A stretch of 64,000 nt of DNA from Stakelama pacifica (GTDB taxonomy: Bacteria; Pseudomonadota; Alphaproteobacteria; Sphingomonadales; Sphingomonadaceae), in assembly GCF_004361835.1 (NCBI RefSeq), contig NZ_SNWD01000001.1, positions 248,001 through 312,000 of the forward strand, written 5' to 3'. Both the position numbers and the translations under genes were made by a program. Positions within the stretch are counted from its first letter, which is position 1; each line of letters begins with the position of its first letter. Under the pieces are notes generated by a model that worked only from the letters and a program-made list of their open reading frames with translations, had not been told where the DNA came from and did not search any database. Below are positions 10,797 to 20,182 of the stretch, piece by piece.

Positions 10797-13027
10797 CGAA
10801 TAAGCCCGATTGATGCGGCGCCGCCATTGCCTGCGCCTTCTGTGATGCTGGTACACGCGGTCCCAGCCGCCGCGCCGCCGCTGGCGTTCAGCTTGCCGGT
10901 GATCAGCATGAAACAGCGCCCGTCGCTCAGCGTCGTGTTGCCGCCGCTCAGCGTCAGTGTGGAATTGGGGAGATGGACGGCACCGACGAACAGGTTGGCG
11001 CTGCCGCCCGACCATGTCGTCGCGCTTGCGCTCAGGCTGTCGATCAGGATGTCGGCGATCGCGCCGCCGCTGACCCCGGTCGAAGCGGCTACCAGCTTTG
11101 TCTTCGCGCCACCGGACAGATCGAGCGTGCCGGCAAGGATGAAGGTGACGTCGATGCCCGCCATGTCATAGCCGGAAACCGATTCGCCCTCTGCCGTGTT
11201 TCCATAGGTCACGCCGCTCATATAGGAGGCGATCGGCCATTTCGTTCCACCGGTTCCGTTTTTGAAATTGCCGTTCACCGTATAGCGGCTCGTGCCGAAC
11301 AGCACCGAACCGGCAATTTCCATCCTGCCGTTGATATAATGGTTGAGGGTCTTGCCGAAGACCAGCGCGCTGCCGCCGCTGGTCACGATATCGCCGTTCG
11401 TGCTGAACTGCCCGTCACCCATGAAAAAATGGGCGCTGCCGTCGAGCCGGATGGCAGGGCCGGACGCCGGGCGCCCGATGCGGTAATCGCCATTGCCCGA
11501 ATTCAGCTCCGAACCGCCGCCGACAAAAATCCCGCCGGCTACGTCGAGATCGCCATTGCCGAGCCACATCCAGCTACCCCCGCCGATATTGAGGCTGCTG
11601 AACATATGCTTGCCGTTTCCGGCCCGCAGCGAGGTGCCGCCGCTCAGCTGAAGCGGTGCATTGATGCGCACGTCGCCGTTGCCGATTCGGTTGGTCCCGG
11701 AAAAACTCGCGCTTCCCGACCCGATCCAGAGATCAATGTCGCCGAAGGTTACGCCGTTGGAACTTCCCGTAAAGCCGCCATTGATCCGGTAGGTGCCCGC
11801 GCCGAAGACTGCTTTGGCGCCGCCGCTCATCGTCAACCCGCTAGCGACCGTCAGCACGCTCTGGGTCACCGGGCCGGACATGGTTTCCGCCGAAAAGGAG
11901 ATGCTGCCGCCCGAGACATTCATCCTGCCCGACACGAAAAGCCGTACAGGCCCTTCGAACCGTAAGGTTCCGCCGCCGCCGGTGGTAAGGTCACCCGCGA
12001 CATAAATGTCCCGCGACCCGCGGAACACGACGGTTCCGCCCGGTACGCTGAGATTTTTAATGTGCAGATCGCTGCCGTCGCTGGTGACGACATAATTGGC
12101 GTCGCTGCCCCGATATGGGGTGGTCGTAGATGTTGGAGACCAGCCGAAAGTCCAGTCTTTCCAGCCGTTCGATCCGTTCCAGCTTGATTTGCTGGGGGTT
12201 AAAGGGTCGCCCGCCATATTGGGTGCGGTAAAATGCCCCAGCTGTGATCGCGCCGCAACGAGTTCGGCATTGTCGCCCAGCGGATCGGTGATCGGGGTTG
12301 CCGCCTGAACCCGCTTGTCGGCGGGCGGTACATTGCCGTTCCAGCTGGGATTGTTGAACGCGGTTGCGTAGCGCAGCAGATCGCTTCGCAACGTGCCCCA
12401 GTTGTTGGTGATCGCGCCCGCGCCGGAAATGATATTCTTCGCCTCGATCAGCGTGCCGTTGTTCGATATCCCGCCCACGGCGGAAACGGCGCATTGCGGT
12501 GCCGAGATGGACGCGCCTCCGCCGACGCTGATCGCGTCGCTGTCGCCCGAAAGCGCCAGAATGCACGGATCGGCGAGGCCATCATCGGAATCGAGCGTTG
12601 CTACCGAACTCGCGCTGACATCGAACGAACCGGCAACGCCTACCACCCGCGCGAGTGTGAAGGGCAGCGTACGCGTCACCGTCACCCGTACCGAGTTGGT
12701 GTTCTTCGCCGGAAAGTCGGGAAGCAGTTCCGCACGGACCTGAACCCCGGAAAGGCCATTTGCCCGCGCTATGTCGCTTGCGACCGGCGTAAGAAGCGTC
12801 GGATCGGCTTTTTCGGAAAAGGCAAGCGCCGCCCCGAGCGCCGCAGCGTCGGCGACCCGCTGATTTTCGATGCGCTGATCATAGCCGCGATTAAGATCCA
12901 CGGCGAGGCCCGCCGCCCCGATAACGGCAGGCAAAGCGAGTGCGGCAATAATCGCCATCGCGCCCCGAACATCGGCATATAGCTTCGCGAAAACCGCGAG
13001 CTTGCTTTGCATAAGATGAATTCGCAT
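10793..13027 (-). CDS. TadG-like protein with long repetitive beta-helix-like region
   Basis: About 744 residues. The N-terminus is TadG/TadE-like: YADVRGAMAIIAALALPAVI is followed by a pilus-assembly domain (DLNRGYDQRIENQRVADAAA and a VTRTLPFTLARVVG segment), as in 'pilus assembly protein TadG-related' proteins. From about residue 160 the protein becomes Gly/Ser/Asn-rich, with recurrent short strands such as GNGDVRINA, GNGDLDVAG and GNGDYRIGR, suggestive of a parallel beta-helix. The ATG at 13027 has GGGA upstream; ATGs at 13078 and 13012 are alternatives. First gene of the TadG-TadE-TadE operon; likely surface exposed. Confidence 0.8.
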   Translation of the reverse strand: MRIHLMQSKLAVFAKLYADVRGAMAIIAALALPAVIGAAGLAVDLNRGYDQRIENQRVADAAALGAALAFSEKADPTLLTPVASDIARANGLSGVQVRAELLPDFPAKNTNSVRVTVTRTLPFTLARVVGVAGSFDVSASSVATLDSDDGLADPCILALSGDSDAISVGGGASISAPQCAVSAVGGISNNGTLIEAKNIISGAGAITNNWGTLRSDLLRYATAFNNPSWNGNVPPADKRVQAATPITDPLGDNAELVAARSQLGHFTAPNMAGDPLTPSKSSWNGSNGWKDWTFGWSPTSTTTPYRGSDANYVVTSDGSDLHIKNLSVPGGTVVFRGSRDIYVAGDLTTGGGGTLRFEGPVRLFVSGRMNVSGGSISFSAETMSGPVTQSVLTVASGLTMSGGAKAVFGAGTYRINGGFTGSSNGVTFGDIDLWIGSGSASFSGTNRIGNGDVRINAPLQLSGGTSLRAGNGKHMFSSLNIGGGSWMWLGNGDLDVAGGIFVGGGSELNSGNGDYRIGRPASGPAIRLDGSAHFFMGDGQFSTNGDIVTSGGSALVFGKTLNHYINGRMEIAGSVLFGTSRYTVNGNFKNGTGGTKWPIASYMSGVTYGNTAEGESVSGYDMAGIDVTFILAGTLDLSGGAKTKLVAASTGVSGGAIADILIDSLSASATTWSGGSANLFVGAVHLPNSTLTLSGGNTTLSDGRCFMLITGKLNASGGAAAGTACTSITEGAGNGGAASIGLIR

Positions 13028-13107
13028 GCCATTCCCGTCTTGCGGAAAGCTATGCCGGGCTAAGGCTAATATCGGCATAAACGGTATGGTTAATAAGGTG
13101 TGACGGC

Positions 13108-13806
13108 TTGGCTGAGAGTGAAGGTTCCGAGGGCGTTTTCAGCACGGACAATCCCGAACGCGCGCTGATGACCACCTATGCGCCCGCCGCGCGGCGGACG
13201 GCGTTTCTGTCACTGCTGGCGCTGGATGATGTGCTGGCCGAGGTGCCCCGGACGACGCATGAACCGGCGCTGGGGCAGATGCGACTGGTTTGGTGGCGCG
13301 ACGCGCTGATCGCGCTCGATGGAGCGCCCGCGCCTGCGCAGCCGGTGCTGCGGGCAATCGAACATTCAGTGTTGCCGCCGGGCATTTCGGGCGCGGAGCT
13401 GGGCGAAATCGCGGAAGGATGGGCGGTGCTTGTCGAGGCGGAGGCGCTGAGCCTCGCCGATATGGAACGCTATGCACAGGGGCGCGGGGCGGGGCTGTTC
13501 GTCGCAGCGGCGAAGGTGCTGGGCGGCGAAGCCGATATGCCGCTTGCCGAAGCGGGCAAGGGCTGGGCCCTCGCCGATCTGTCGCGCAATCTGTCGGATC
13601 GCGGCGATGCGGACCGGGCAGCGACGCTTGCGCGGCCGCTGCTGAACCATGCGTTGCGGCGCAAATGGCCCGTGCATCTTCGCGCTTTGGGGGCGATGGC
13701 GCATCTTCGTCGGATGGATCTGGCGGCCGATTGGCGGAAGCCGATCGCGCTCGGTTCGCCGAAAAGGGTGGCGCGGCTCGGCTGGCACCGAATCAGCGGT
13801 CGATAG
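13108..13806 (+). CDS. Squalene/phytoene synthase family protein
   Basis: 232 residues. Segments match the short squalene/phytoene-synthase-like proteins of alphaproteobacteria related to mitochondrial NDUFAF6: ALMTTYAPAARRTAFLSLLA, GQMRLVWWRDALIALDG, MERYAQGRGAGLFVAAAKVL and GWALADLSRNLSDRGD. The DXXXD catalytic motifs of true prenyltransferases are not evident, so enzymatic activity is doubtful. The start is TTG at 13108 with AAGGTG upstream; the next Met is 21 codons later. It is divergent from the TadG-like gene and precedes the EF-hand gene. Confidence 0.75.
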   Translation: MAESEGSEGVFSTDNPERALMTTYAPAARRTAFLSLLALDDVLAEVPRTTHEPALGQMRLVWWRDALIALDGAPAPAQPVLRAIEHSVLPPGISGAELGEIAEGWAVLVEAEALSLADMERYAQGRGAGLFVAAAKVLGGEADMPLAEAGKGWALADLSRNLSDRGDADRAATLARPLLNHALRRKWPVHLRALGAMAHLRRMDLAADWRKPIALGSPKRVARLGWHRISGR

Positions 13807-13825
13807 AAAAGGGGGGCAGGGGGCG

Positions 13826-14281
13826 ATGTGGCGATATCTGGTCGGCGCGCTGGCGGCGACGCTGATGATGGCGGCAGGAGCGCTGCTGATCCAGGGGCAT
13901 GCGGCGAACGAAATAGCGATTCCGCCAGCGCCGCAGGCATCGGCGCAGCCGGCCGCTGCTCCTGAAGCTTTGCCCGAACCGCCGAAAGCGACCGAAAAGA
14001 CGCGCGAGGAAAAACGCTTCGATCGCTATGACAAGGATCATGACGAATGGATCACGCGCGACGAATTGCTGAAATCGCGCCGAACCCGCTTCGCCAAACT
14101 TGACAAGGATGGCGACGGCAAGCTCGATTTTCGCGAATGGGCGGTCGCCACGTATGACAAGTTCGACAAGGCGGATGCGGACAAGTCCGGCCGCCTGAGC
14201 CGTACCGAATTCGCCACCACCCGGCCCAAGCGCAAGGCGAAGCCGAAAGCCCCCGCCTGCGCCTGTGCCGATGCCGATTAG
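13826..14281 (+). CDS. Secreted EF-hand calcium-binding protein
   Basis: 151 residues: signal peptide or anchor ([20 protein letters not shown]), a Pro/Ala-rich linker (about 30-60), then three EF-hand loops, [24 protein letters not shown] and [12 protein letters not shown], each with Asp at positions 1, 3 and 5 and an acidic residue at 12. A basic tail ends with CACADAD. Probably a periplasmic or membrane-anchored Ca2+ binder. ATG at 13826 follows a very G-rich Shine-Dalgarno region. Its stop overlaps the convergent trmFO stop by four bases. Confidence 0.85.
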   Translation: MWRYLVGALAATLMMAAGALLIQGHAANEIAIPPAPQASAQPAAAPEALPEPPKATEKTREEKRFDRYDKDHDEWITRDELLKSRRTRFAKLDKDGDGKLDFREWAVATYDKFDKADADKSGRLSRTEFATTRPKRKAKPKAPACACADAD

Positions 14282-15594
14282 GCCGCCAGCCAGTCGGCAA
14301 AGGCCTCACGCGCACGCGCGGTGTACATCTTCTTGCGCTCCGCTTTTTTCGCGCGGCCGGTGATCGGCGGAAACAGGCCGAAATTGACGTTCATCGGCTG
14401 ATAGGTTTCGGCCTCGGCCCCGCCGGTGATATGGCCGAGCAGCGCGCCGAGCGCGGTTTCGGGCGGCGGCGGCATCATCAGCGCGCCGTCATTCTCGACT
14501 GCGGCGAAACGCCCGGCGAGCAATCCGATCGCGGCGCTTTCGACATAGCCTTCGCACCCGGTGATCTGACCAGCAAAGCGGATATTCGGCCGGGTCTTCA
14601 GCCGCAGCGTCGAATCGAGCAGTTCGGGGGAGCGAATGAACGTATTGCGATGCAATCCGCCCAGCCGCGCAAATTCGGCATTTTCCAGCCCCGGAATCGT
14701 GCGGAACAGCTCGACCTGCGCGCCATATTTCAGCTTGGTCTGAAACCCGACAATATTCCAGAGCGTGCCGCTGGCATTATCCTGACGCAGCTGTACCGCA
14801 GCATAGGGCCAGCGACCGGTGCGCGGATCGTCCAGCCCGACCGGCTTCATCGGACCATGGCGAAGCGTGTCCACGCCGCGCTCTGCCATCACTTCGATCG
14901 GCATGCAGCCGTCGAAATAGGGAGTGTCTTTCTCCCACTCCTTGAACTCGCTTTTTTCGCCGTCGAGCAGCCCCTGAACGAAAGCGAGATACTGCTCCTT
15001 GTCGAGCGGGCAGTTGATGTAATCCTTGCCATCGCCTTTATTCCAGCGCGACTGGAACCACGCCACGTCGAAATCGATGCTCTCGCGATAGACGATCGGC
15101 GCGATTGCATCGAAAAAGGCAAGGCTTTCGGCGCCGGTCGCCGCCCCGATCGCATCGGCCAGACCGGGCGCGGTCAGCGGGCCGGTGGCAATGATGGTGA
15201 GCCCCGCCTCGGGCAGCGTCTCCACCCGCTCGCGCACCAGCGTGATATTGGGATGGCCGGCCAGCGCCTCAGTCACACCCGCCGAAAAACCGTCGCGATC
15301 GACCGCCAGCGCCGATCCGGCGGGCACTTTATACCGGTCGCCCATCGCCATGATGAGCGAATCCATATCGCGCATTTCGGCATGGAGCAGCCCGACCGCA
15401 TTGCTCTGCGCATCGTCCGAACGGAAGCTGTTCGAACATACCAGCTCGGCGCAATGATCGGTCTGATGCGCTGGCGTCATATCCCCGGAACCGCGCATTT
15501 CGGACAGGCGCACGCGCTTGCCCAGATTGGCGAGCTGCCAGGCCGCTTCCGATCCGGCAAGCCCGCCACCGATGATATGAACGTCGTAATCCAT
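14278..15594 (-). CDS. trmFO: Methylenetetrahydrofolate--tRNA-(uracil-5-)-methyltransferase
   Basis: Folate/FAD-dependent enzyme forming ribothymidine at position 54 of tRNAs. 438 residues. Visible: FAD-binding [17 protein letters not shown] at the N-terminus, [89 protein letters not shown] and [19 protein letters not shown]. Full length, with a clean ATG. Convergent with the EF-hand gene. Confidence 0.96.
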   Translation of the reverse strand: MDYDVHIIGGGLAGSEAAWQLANLGKRVRLSEMRGSGDMTPAHQTDHCAELVCSNSFRSDDAQSNAVGLLHAEMRDMDSLIMAMGDRYKVPAGSALAVDRDGFSAGVTEALAGHPNITLVRERVETLPEAGLTIIATGPLTAPGLADAIGAATGAESLAFFDAIAPIVYRESIDFDVAWFQSRWNKGDGKDYINCPLDKEQYLAFVQGLLDGEKSEFKEWEKDTPYFDGCMPIEVMAERGVDTLRHGPMKPVGLDDPRTGRWPYAAVQLRQDNASGTLWNIVGFQTKLKYGAQVELFRTIPGLENAEFARLGGLHRNTFIRSPELLDSTLRLKTRPNIRFAGQITGCEGYVESAAIGLLAGRFAAVENDGALMMPPPPETALGALLGHITGGAEAETYQPMNVNFGLFPPITGRAKKAERKKMYTARAREAFADWLAA

Positions 15595-15757
15595 GCTGTT
15601 TCGCTTAACTTCCCGCTATGCGCAAATGGTCCAATCTGCCGCGCGTCTCTAACGCTGTGGCGCTGCTGCTGTAAATGATAGGGGAAAGCGACGGTGCGCG
15701 ACAGGGCGAGTGTGCGTTCCTGCTGGAAAGCGCGGACGATGCTCCCATATCGTCATC

Positions 15758-16216
15758 ATGACAATCTTTACGATCGGATATGAGGGCGCGACGGTCGACG
15801 AGCTGATCGCGACGTTGCACGCGGCCGGGGTCAGGCGCCTGATCGACGTCCGCGCGCTGCCCCTTTCGCGGCGTCCCGGCTTTTCCAAGACCGCACTTGC
15901 CGCTGCGCTGGGGGAGGCGGGGATCGACTATGTGCATTTAAAGGCGCTGGGCACACCCAAAGAGGGACGCGATGCCGCGAAAAAGGGTGATCGCGTGACG
16001 CTGGAGCGGGTCTATGCCGAACTGATCGACCTTCCCGAAACGCAGGTCGCGGCGGCGCAGATGCGCGACCTTGCCGCCGAAATGCCCAGCGCGTTGCTAT
16101 GTTACGAACGCGACCCCGCCCATTGCCATCGCACCTTGCTGCTGGAGGCGGAGGGCGAGGGGGCCGACATTGTCGATCTATATACCGGCGCACCCGCCCC
16201 CGGCGTTGCTGATTAG
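15758..16216 (+). CDS. DUF488 domain protein
   Basis: 152 residues. The DUF488 signature is clear: FTIGYEGATVDELIATL, RRLIDVRALPLSRRPGFSK, LGEAGIDYVHLKALGTPKEG and the C-terminal LLCYERDPAHCHRTLL (Cys-Tyr-Glu...His-Cys-His). Function of the family is unknown; the conserved Cys/His cluster suggests a metal site or a catalytic cysteine. ATG at 15758 begins the domain. It is divergent from trmFO with about 160 bases between, which should hold both promoters. Confidence 0.88.
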   Translation: MTIFTIGYEGATVDELIATLHAAGVRRLIDVRALPLSRRPGFSKTALAAALGEAGIDYVHLKALGTPKEGRDAAKKGDRVTLERVYAELIDLPETQVAAAQMRDLAAEMPSALLCYERDPAHCHRTLLLEAEGEGADIVDLYTGAPAPGVAD

Positions 16217-16253
16217 CATTTCATCCCCGACCGATTCGGGATAAGCGGCGGCG

Positions 16254-16751
16254 ATGTCCGGCGAAGATACACAGAGGCTCGAAGCCTTGCGAAGCTATGG
16301 CGTACTCGACACGCCGAACGAAGCGGAATTCGACGCAATTGTCGAGCAGGCGGCGCGGGAGATCGGCGTTCCGATCGCGCTGATTTCGCTGATCGACGAG
16401 GATCGTCAGTGGTTCAAGGCGAAGCTGGGACTGGAGCCGCGTGAGACGCCGCGCAACATCTCCTTCTGCACCCACGCAATCCGCGGCGACGGGGTGATGA
16501 CGGTGGAGGATGCGACCCTCGACCAACGATTTTCCAAGAATCCGCTGGTCACTGACGATCCCGGCATCCGTTTCTATGCCGGTGCGCCGCTGACGACGCC
16601 GAACGGAAGGCGAATCGGGACGCTATGCGTGATCGATCGCAAGCCGCGCCTGCGTCTGAGTGCGGAGCAGGAAGCTCTGCTCACCAGACTGGCGGCGCAG
16701 ACGATCGAGGCAATGGAGCGGCGCAAGCTGCGCAACGCACCCAAGGCATAA
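16254..16751 (+). CDS. GAF-domain protein
   Basis: 165 residues made of almost nothing but a GAF domain: RLEALRSYGVLDTPNEAEFD, IALISLIDEDRQWFKAKLGL, NISFCTHAIRGDGVMTVEDA, IRFYAGAPLTTPNGRRIGTL and a short C-terminal helix. Such stand-alone GAF proteins bind small ligands or act as sensors; similar domains sit at the N-terminus of diguanylate cyclases and histidine kinases, but no output domain follows here. Ligand not predictable. Confidence 0.85.
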   Translation: MSGEDTQRLEALRSYGVLDTPNEAEFDAIVEQAAREIGVPIALISLIDEDRQWFKAKLGLEPRETPRNISFCTHAIRGDGVMTVEDATLDQRFSKNPLVTDDPGIRFYAGAPLTTPNGRRIGTLCVIDRKPRLRLSAEQEALLTRLAAQTIEAMERRKLRNAPKA

Positions 16752-16803
16752 AAGGCTGGCCGACCGGTGGAACGGGCCGCCCGGGCGCAGGCAAAGAACG
16801 GCG

Positions 16804-16829
16804 CTTCGACAGGCTCAGCGCAAACCGGG
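16804..16829. repeat. REP-like dispersed sequence (single copy here)
   Basis: The gap 16752-16966 has no convincing gene but contains CTTCGACAGGCTCAGCGCAAA followed by CCGGG. This resembles the short dispersed elements ('TTCGACAGGCTCAG...') often seen between convergent genes in sphingomonad chromosomes. That resemblance is from memory; I found no second copy in this window. Confidence 0.4.
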
Positions 16830-16966
16830 CGGGTGAAGCCATATATGGCGCCCGGGATGCTGCCTGGCACCCGGCCCGATGCCGACATTTCAGCGCACCA
16901 ACAGCCAAGGCAGCAAATGTGCCGGCAGCGAATGTTGCAAAACAGCTCTCGCGGACAGGCTGTCGT

Positions 16967-17320
16967 TTATCCCGCCACGGGCAATTTCACCGCGCCATCC
17001 TCGTCGCGCTCCAGCGGGCTGTAGCCGATCACCGTGTCGAGGCGGATCTTGCCGTAGAGGTGCGGGAATTCCTCTCCGTCTCGCGCCTTTTCCCAGCGGA
17101 TCTGGCGGCCCAGCACCTCAAGGTCCACCGCGAGTACCCACAGATCTTCGTCGGAAATATCCTTGAAGTGCAGATTCACCGTGTCGGTGAGCTGTTCGGC
17201 GGTGGACAGATGGACATAGCCGTCCTTGCGATCGACCTCCGATCCTTCGAACCGGTCTGCTTCGAAGAGTTGCATCTCCTCATCCGTCAGAACCTTGTAC
17301 GCGATTTCGGGGCGGTCCAT
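16967..17320 (-). CDS. DUF952 family protein
   Basis: 117 residues. Segments typical of DUF952: AYKVLTDEEMQLFEADRFEG, DRKDGYVHLSTAEQLTDTVN, LWVLAVDLEVLGRQIRWEKA, FPHLYGKIRLDTVIGYSPL. Function of the family is unknown; the fold is ADP-ribosyltransferase-like in some classifications. The ATG directly abuts the gyrA stop codon, and its GGAGGA Shine-Dalgarno lies in the last gyrA codons, so translation is probably coupled to gyrA. Confidence 0.88.
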   Translation of the reverse strand: MDRPEIAYKVLTDEEMQLFEADRFEGSEVDRKDGYVHLSTAEQLTDTVNLHFKDISDEDLWVLAVDLEVLGRQIRWEKARDGEEFPHLYGKIRLDTVIGYSPLERDEDGAVKLPVAG

Positions 17321-20062
17321 TCAATCCTCCTGGGGGCCTGCTGCTAAGTCCTCTCCGGTATCACCGTCGGGGGTGGGAACGCCACCCTGCGGACCATCGG
17401 AAAGATCGACTTCGGCCTCATCCTCGGTCTCTTCGATACGCGCAGCGGACACGACATGCTCGCCCTGCGCCACGCGGAAGATGGTGACCCCCTGCGTATT
17501 GCGGCCCGTCATGCGGATATCGCCGACCATGGTGCGGATGAGCTTCGCCTGATCGGTGACTAGCATCAACTGCTCGCCGTCCTGTGCGGGGAAGCTGGCC
17601 ACCACGGGGCCGTTGCGGTCCGATGAGACGATATTGGTAATGCCCTGACCACCGCGATTGGTGCGGCGATATTCGTACGCGCTGGTCCGCTTGCCATAGC
17701 CGTTGGCGGTGACGGTGAGGATGAATTCCTCATCACGCTCGAACTCGGCCATGCGTTCGGGGGGCAGCGTTACCTCGCGTTCGCCTTCCTTCCACGGTGC
17801 TGCCTTGAGATATTGCTCGCGCTCCTCGGGCGTGGCGTCGAAGCCGCGCAGGATCGACATCGAGATCACCTCATCGCCCTCGGCCAGACGGACGCCGCGA
17901 ACCCCGGTCGAGGTCCGCGACTGGAATTCGCGCACATCGGTCGCGGCAAAGCGGATCGCCTTGCCCAGACGGGTGGCGAGCAGAACGTCGTTTTCTTCCG
18001 TAAGAAGCTGAACCCCGATCAGGCGGTCGGTGCTGTCATCGTCGAAGCGCATCGCGATCTTGCCGTTCGAGGGCACGTTGGTGAACGCATCCATCGAATT
18101 GCGGCGTACGGTGCCCTCAGCCGTCGCGAACATGACGTGCAGATTGGCCCATTCAGTCTCATCCTCCGGCAGCGGCAGAACGGTCGAGATGACCTCGCCA
18201 TTCGCAAGCGGGAGCAGGTTGATCATCGGGCGACCGCGCGTGGCGGGCCCGCCTTCGGGCAGGCGCCACACTTTCATGCGGTACACCTTGCCATGGGTGG
18301 AGAAGAACAGCACCGGCGTGTGGGTGGAGGTGACGAAGAGCGAGGTGATCGCGTCTTCGTCCTTGGTGGCCATGCCGGCGCGCCCCTTGCCGCCGCGCTT
18401 CTGTGCGCGGAAGGTGTCGAGCGGCGTACGCTTGATATAGCCCTGCATGGTCACGGTGACGACCATGTCCTCGCGCTCGATCAGGTCTTCATCCTCGATC
18501 CCGTCGGCAGCGGCACCGATTTCGGTGCGGCGCGGGGTGGCGAAGGCGTCGCGCACCTCGACCAGTTCCTCGCGCATGATCTCGTAGAGCTTCGCGCGGT
18601 TCGACAGAATTTCGAGAAGTTCAGCGATTGAATCAGCGAGCTTCGCCAGCTCATCGCCAATCTCGTCGCGGCCAAGCGCCGTGAGGCGATGGAGGCGAAG
18701 GTCGAGGATCGCGCGAACCTGCGTATCGGTGAGGCGATAGGTATCGCCCTCAATCTCGGTCTCGACCGCTTCGACAAGGCGGATATAGCTGGCGATCTCA
18801 GCAATCGGCCATTCGCGCTGCAACAGATTCTCGCGCGCTACGGCCGGGCTAGCCGAACCGCGGATGATCTTCACCACCTCATCGAGATTGGTGACGGCGA
18901 TGACCAGACCGAGCAAGATGTGCGCCCGGTCGCGCGCCTTGGCGAGTTCGAATTTCGACCGCCGCGTAATGACTTCCTCGCGGAACTTCACAAACGCTTC
19001 GATGATGTCGCGAAGGTTCAGAATTTCCGGACGCCCGCCGCGAATGGCGAGCATGTTCGCGGCAAAGCTCGACTGCGCCGGGGTATGACGCCATAGCTGG
19101 TTGAGCACGACTTCGGGGGTCGCATCACGCTTCAGGTCGATGACGACGCGAACGCCCTCACGGTTCGATTCGTCGCGAATATCGGAAACGCCCTCGATCC
19201 GCTTGTCCTTGGCGGCCTCCGCGATCTTTTCGACGAGGCCCGCCTTGCCGACCTGGTAGGGGATTTCGGTAAGGACGATCGAGCGGCGCTCGCCGCGCTG
19301 CTCGATGTCGTATTTCGAACGCAGCATGACCGAGCCGCGCCCGGTTTCGAAGGCCGAACGAATGCCGGAGCGGCCAAGGATCGTCGCGCCGGTCGGGAAG
19401 TCCGGACCGGGGATGATCTCCATCAGCTCTTCGGTCGTGATCGCGCCGTTTTCGATATACGCAAGACACGCGTTGATGACTTCGCCCAGATTGTGCGGGG
19501 GCACATTGGTCGCCATGCCGACCGCAATGCCGCCCGCGCCATTGACGAGCAGGTTGGGAAAGCGGGCAGGGAGGACCTGCGGCTCACGCTCACTATTGTC
19601 ATAGTTGGGCTGGAAATCGACCGTGTCCTTGTCGAGATCGCTCAGCAATTCGGCGGCGGGACGCGCGAGACGTGCCTCGGTATAGCGCATCGCGGCCGGC
19701 GGATCGGGGTCCATCGAGCCGAAATTCCCCTGACCGTCGATCAGCGGCACCCGCATCGACCAGTCCTGCGTCATACGCGCCAAGGCGTCATAGATCGCCG
19801 TGTCGCCGTGCGGGTGATATTTACCGATCACGTCACCGACGATGCGCGCCGATTTGCGATAGGGCCGGTTGTAATGAAAACCGCTCTCATGCGCCGAAAA
19901 CAGGATGCGGCGATGGACGGGTTTCAGGCCGTCGCGCACATCGGGAAGCGCGCGGGAAACAATGACGCTCATCGCATAGTCGAGATAGCTCGACTTCATC
20001 TCGTCGACGATCGAGATGGGGGAAATGTCCGAAGGGTCGGCGAGGACGGTCTCGTCGGTCAA
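17321..20062 (-). CDS. gyrA: DNA gyrase subunit A
   Basis: ATP-dependent type II topoisomerase subunit that breaks and rejoins DNA. 913 residues, full length. Catalytic Tyr about residue 127 in AAMRYTEARL. The quinolone-resistance region reads HPHGDTAIYDALARM, so the positions matching E. coli Ser83 and Asp87 are Thr88 and Asp92. The GyrA box is QKRGGKGRAG. C-terminal beta-pinwheel repeats (MKVWRLPEGG, IRFAATDVREFQSRTSTGVR, GYGKRTSAYEYRRTNRGGQG) and an acidic tail follow. The start is TTG at 20062, with no better start nearby and only a weak Shine-Dalgarno. Confidence 0.97.
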   Translation of the reverse strand: MTDETVLADPSDISPISIVDEMKSSYLDYAMSVIVSRALPDVRDGLKPVHRRILFSAHESGFHYNRPYRKSARIVGDVIGKYHPHGDTAIYDALARMTQDWSMRVPLIDGQGNFGSMDPDPPAAMRYTEARLARPAAELLSDLDKDTVDFQPNYDNSEREPQVLPARFPNLLVNGAGGIAVGMATNVPPHNLGEVINACLAYIENGAITTEELMEIIPGPDFPTGATILGRSGIRSAFETGRGSVMLRSKYDIEQRGERRSIVLTEIPYQVGKAGLVEKIAEAAKDKRIEGVSDIRDESNREGVRVVIDLKRDATPEVVLNQLWRHTPAQSSFAANMLAIRGGRPEILNLRDIIEAFVKFREEVITRRSKFELAKARDRAHILLGLVIAVTNLDEVVKIIRGSASPAVARENLLQREWPIAEIASYIRLVEAVETEIEGDTYRLTDTQVRAILDLRLHRLTALGRDEIGDELAKLADSIAELLEILSNRAKLYEIMREELVEVRDAFATPRRTEIGAAADGIEDEDLIEREDMVVTVTMQGYIKRTPLDTFRAQKRGGKGRAGMATKDEDAITSLFVTSTHTPVLFFSTHGKVYRMKVWRLPEGGPATRGRPMINLLPLANGEVISTVLPLPEDETEWANLHVMFATAEGTVRRNSMDAFTNVPSNGKIAMRFDDDSTDRLIGVQLLTEENDVLLATRLGKAIRFAATDVREFQSRTSTGVRGVRLAEGDEVISMSILRGFDATPEEREQYLKAAPWKEGEREVTLPPERMAEFERDEEFILTVTANGYGKRTSAYEYRRTNRGGQGITNIVSSDRNGPVVASFPAQDGEQLMLVTDQAKLIRTMVGDIRMTGRNTQGVTIFRVAQGEHVVSAARIEETEDEAEVDLSDGPQGGVPTPDGDTGEDLAAGPQED

Positions 20063-20182
20063 ATTACAACGCTTTCGGGTAAGGTTTCAGTGATATTGCA
20101 ACCCTAGCCGGTGCGCAGGCACATCGCAAGCTGCGCGCGGGTACATGCGCGCGCGTGCGAGGGAGGCTGCGCCCGAGCGGGG

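Noticed and set aside
17321..20062. Quinolone-resistance change in GyrA
   Set aside because: The Thr at the position of E. coli Ser83 is a common natural residue in such proteins, and the Asp87 equivalent is unchanged; no resistance claim can be made.
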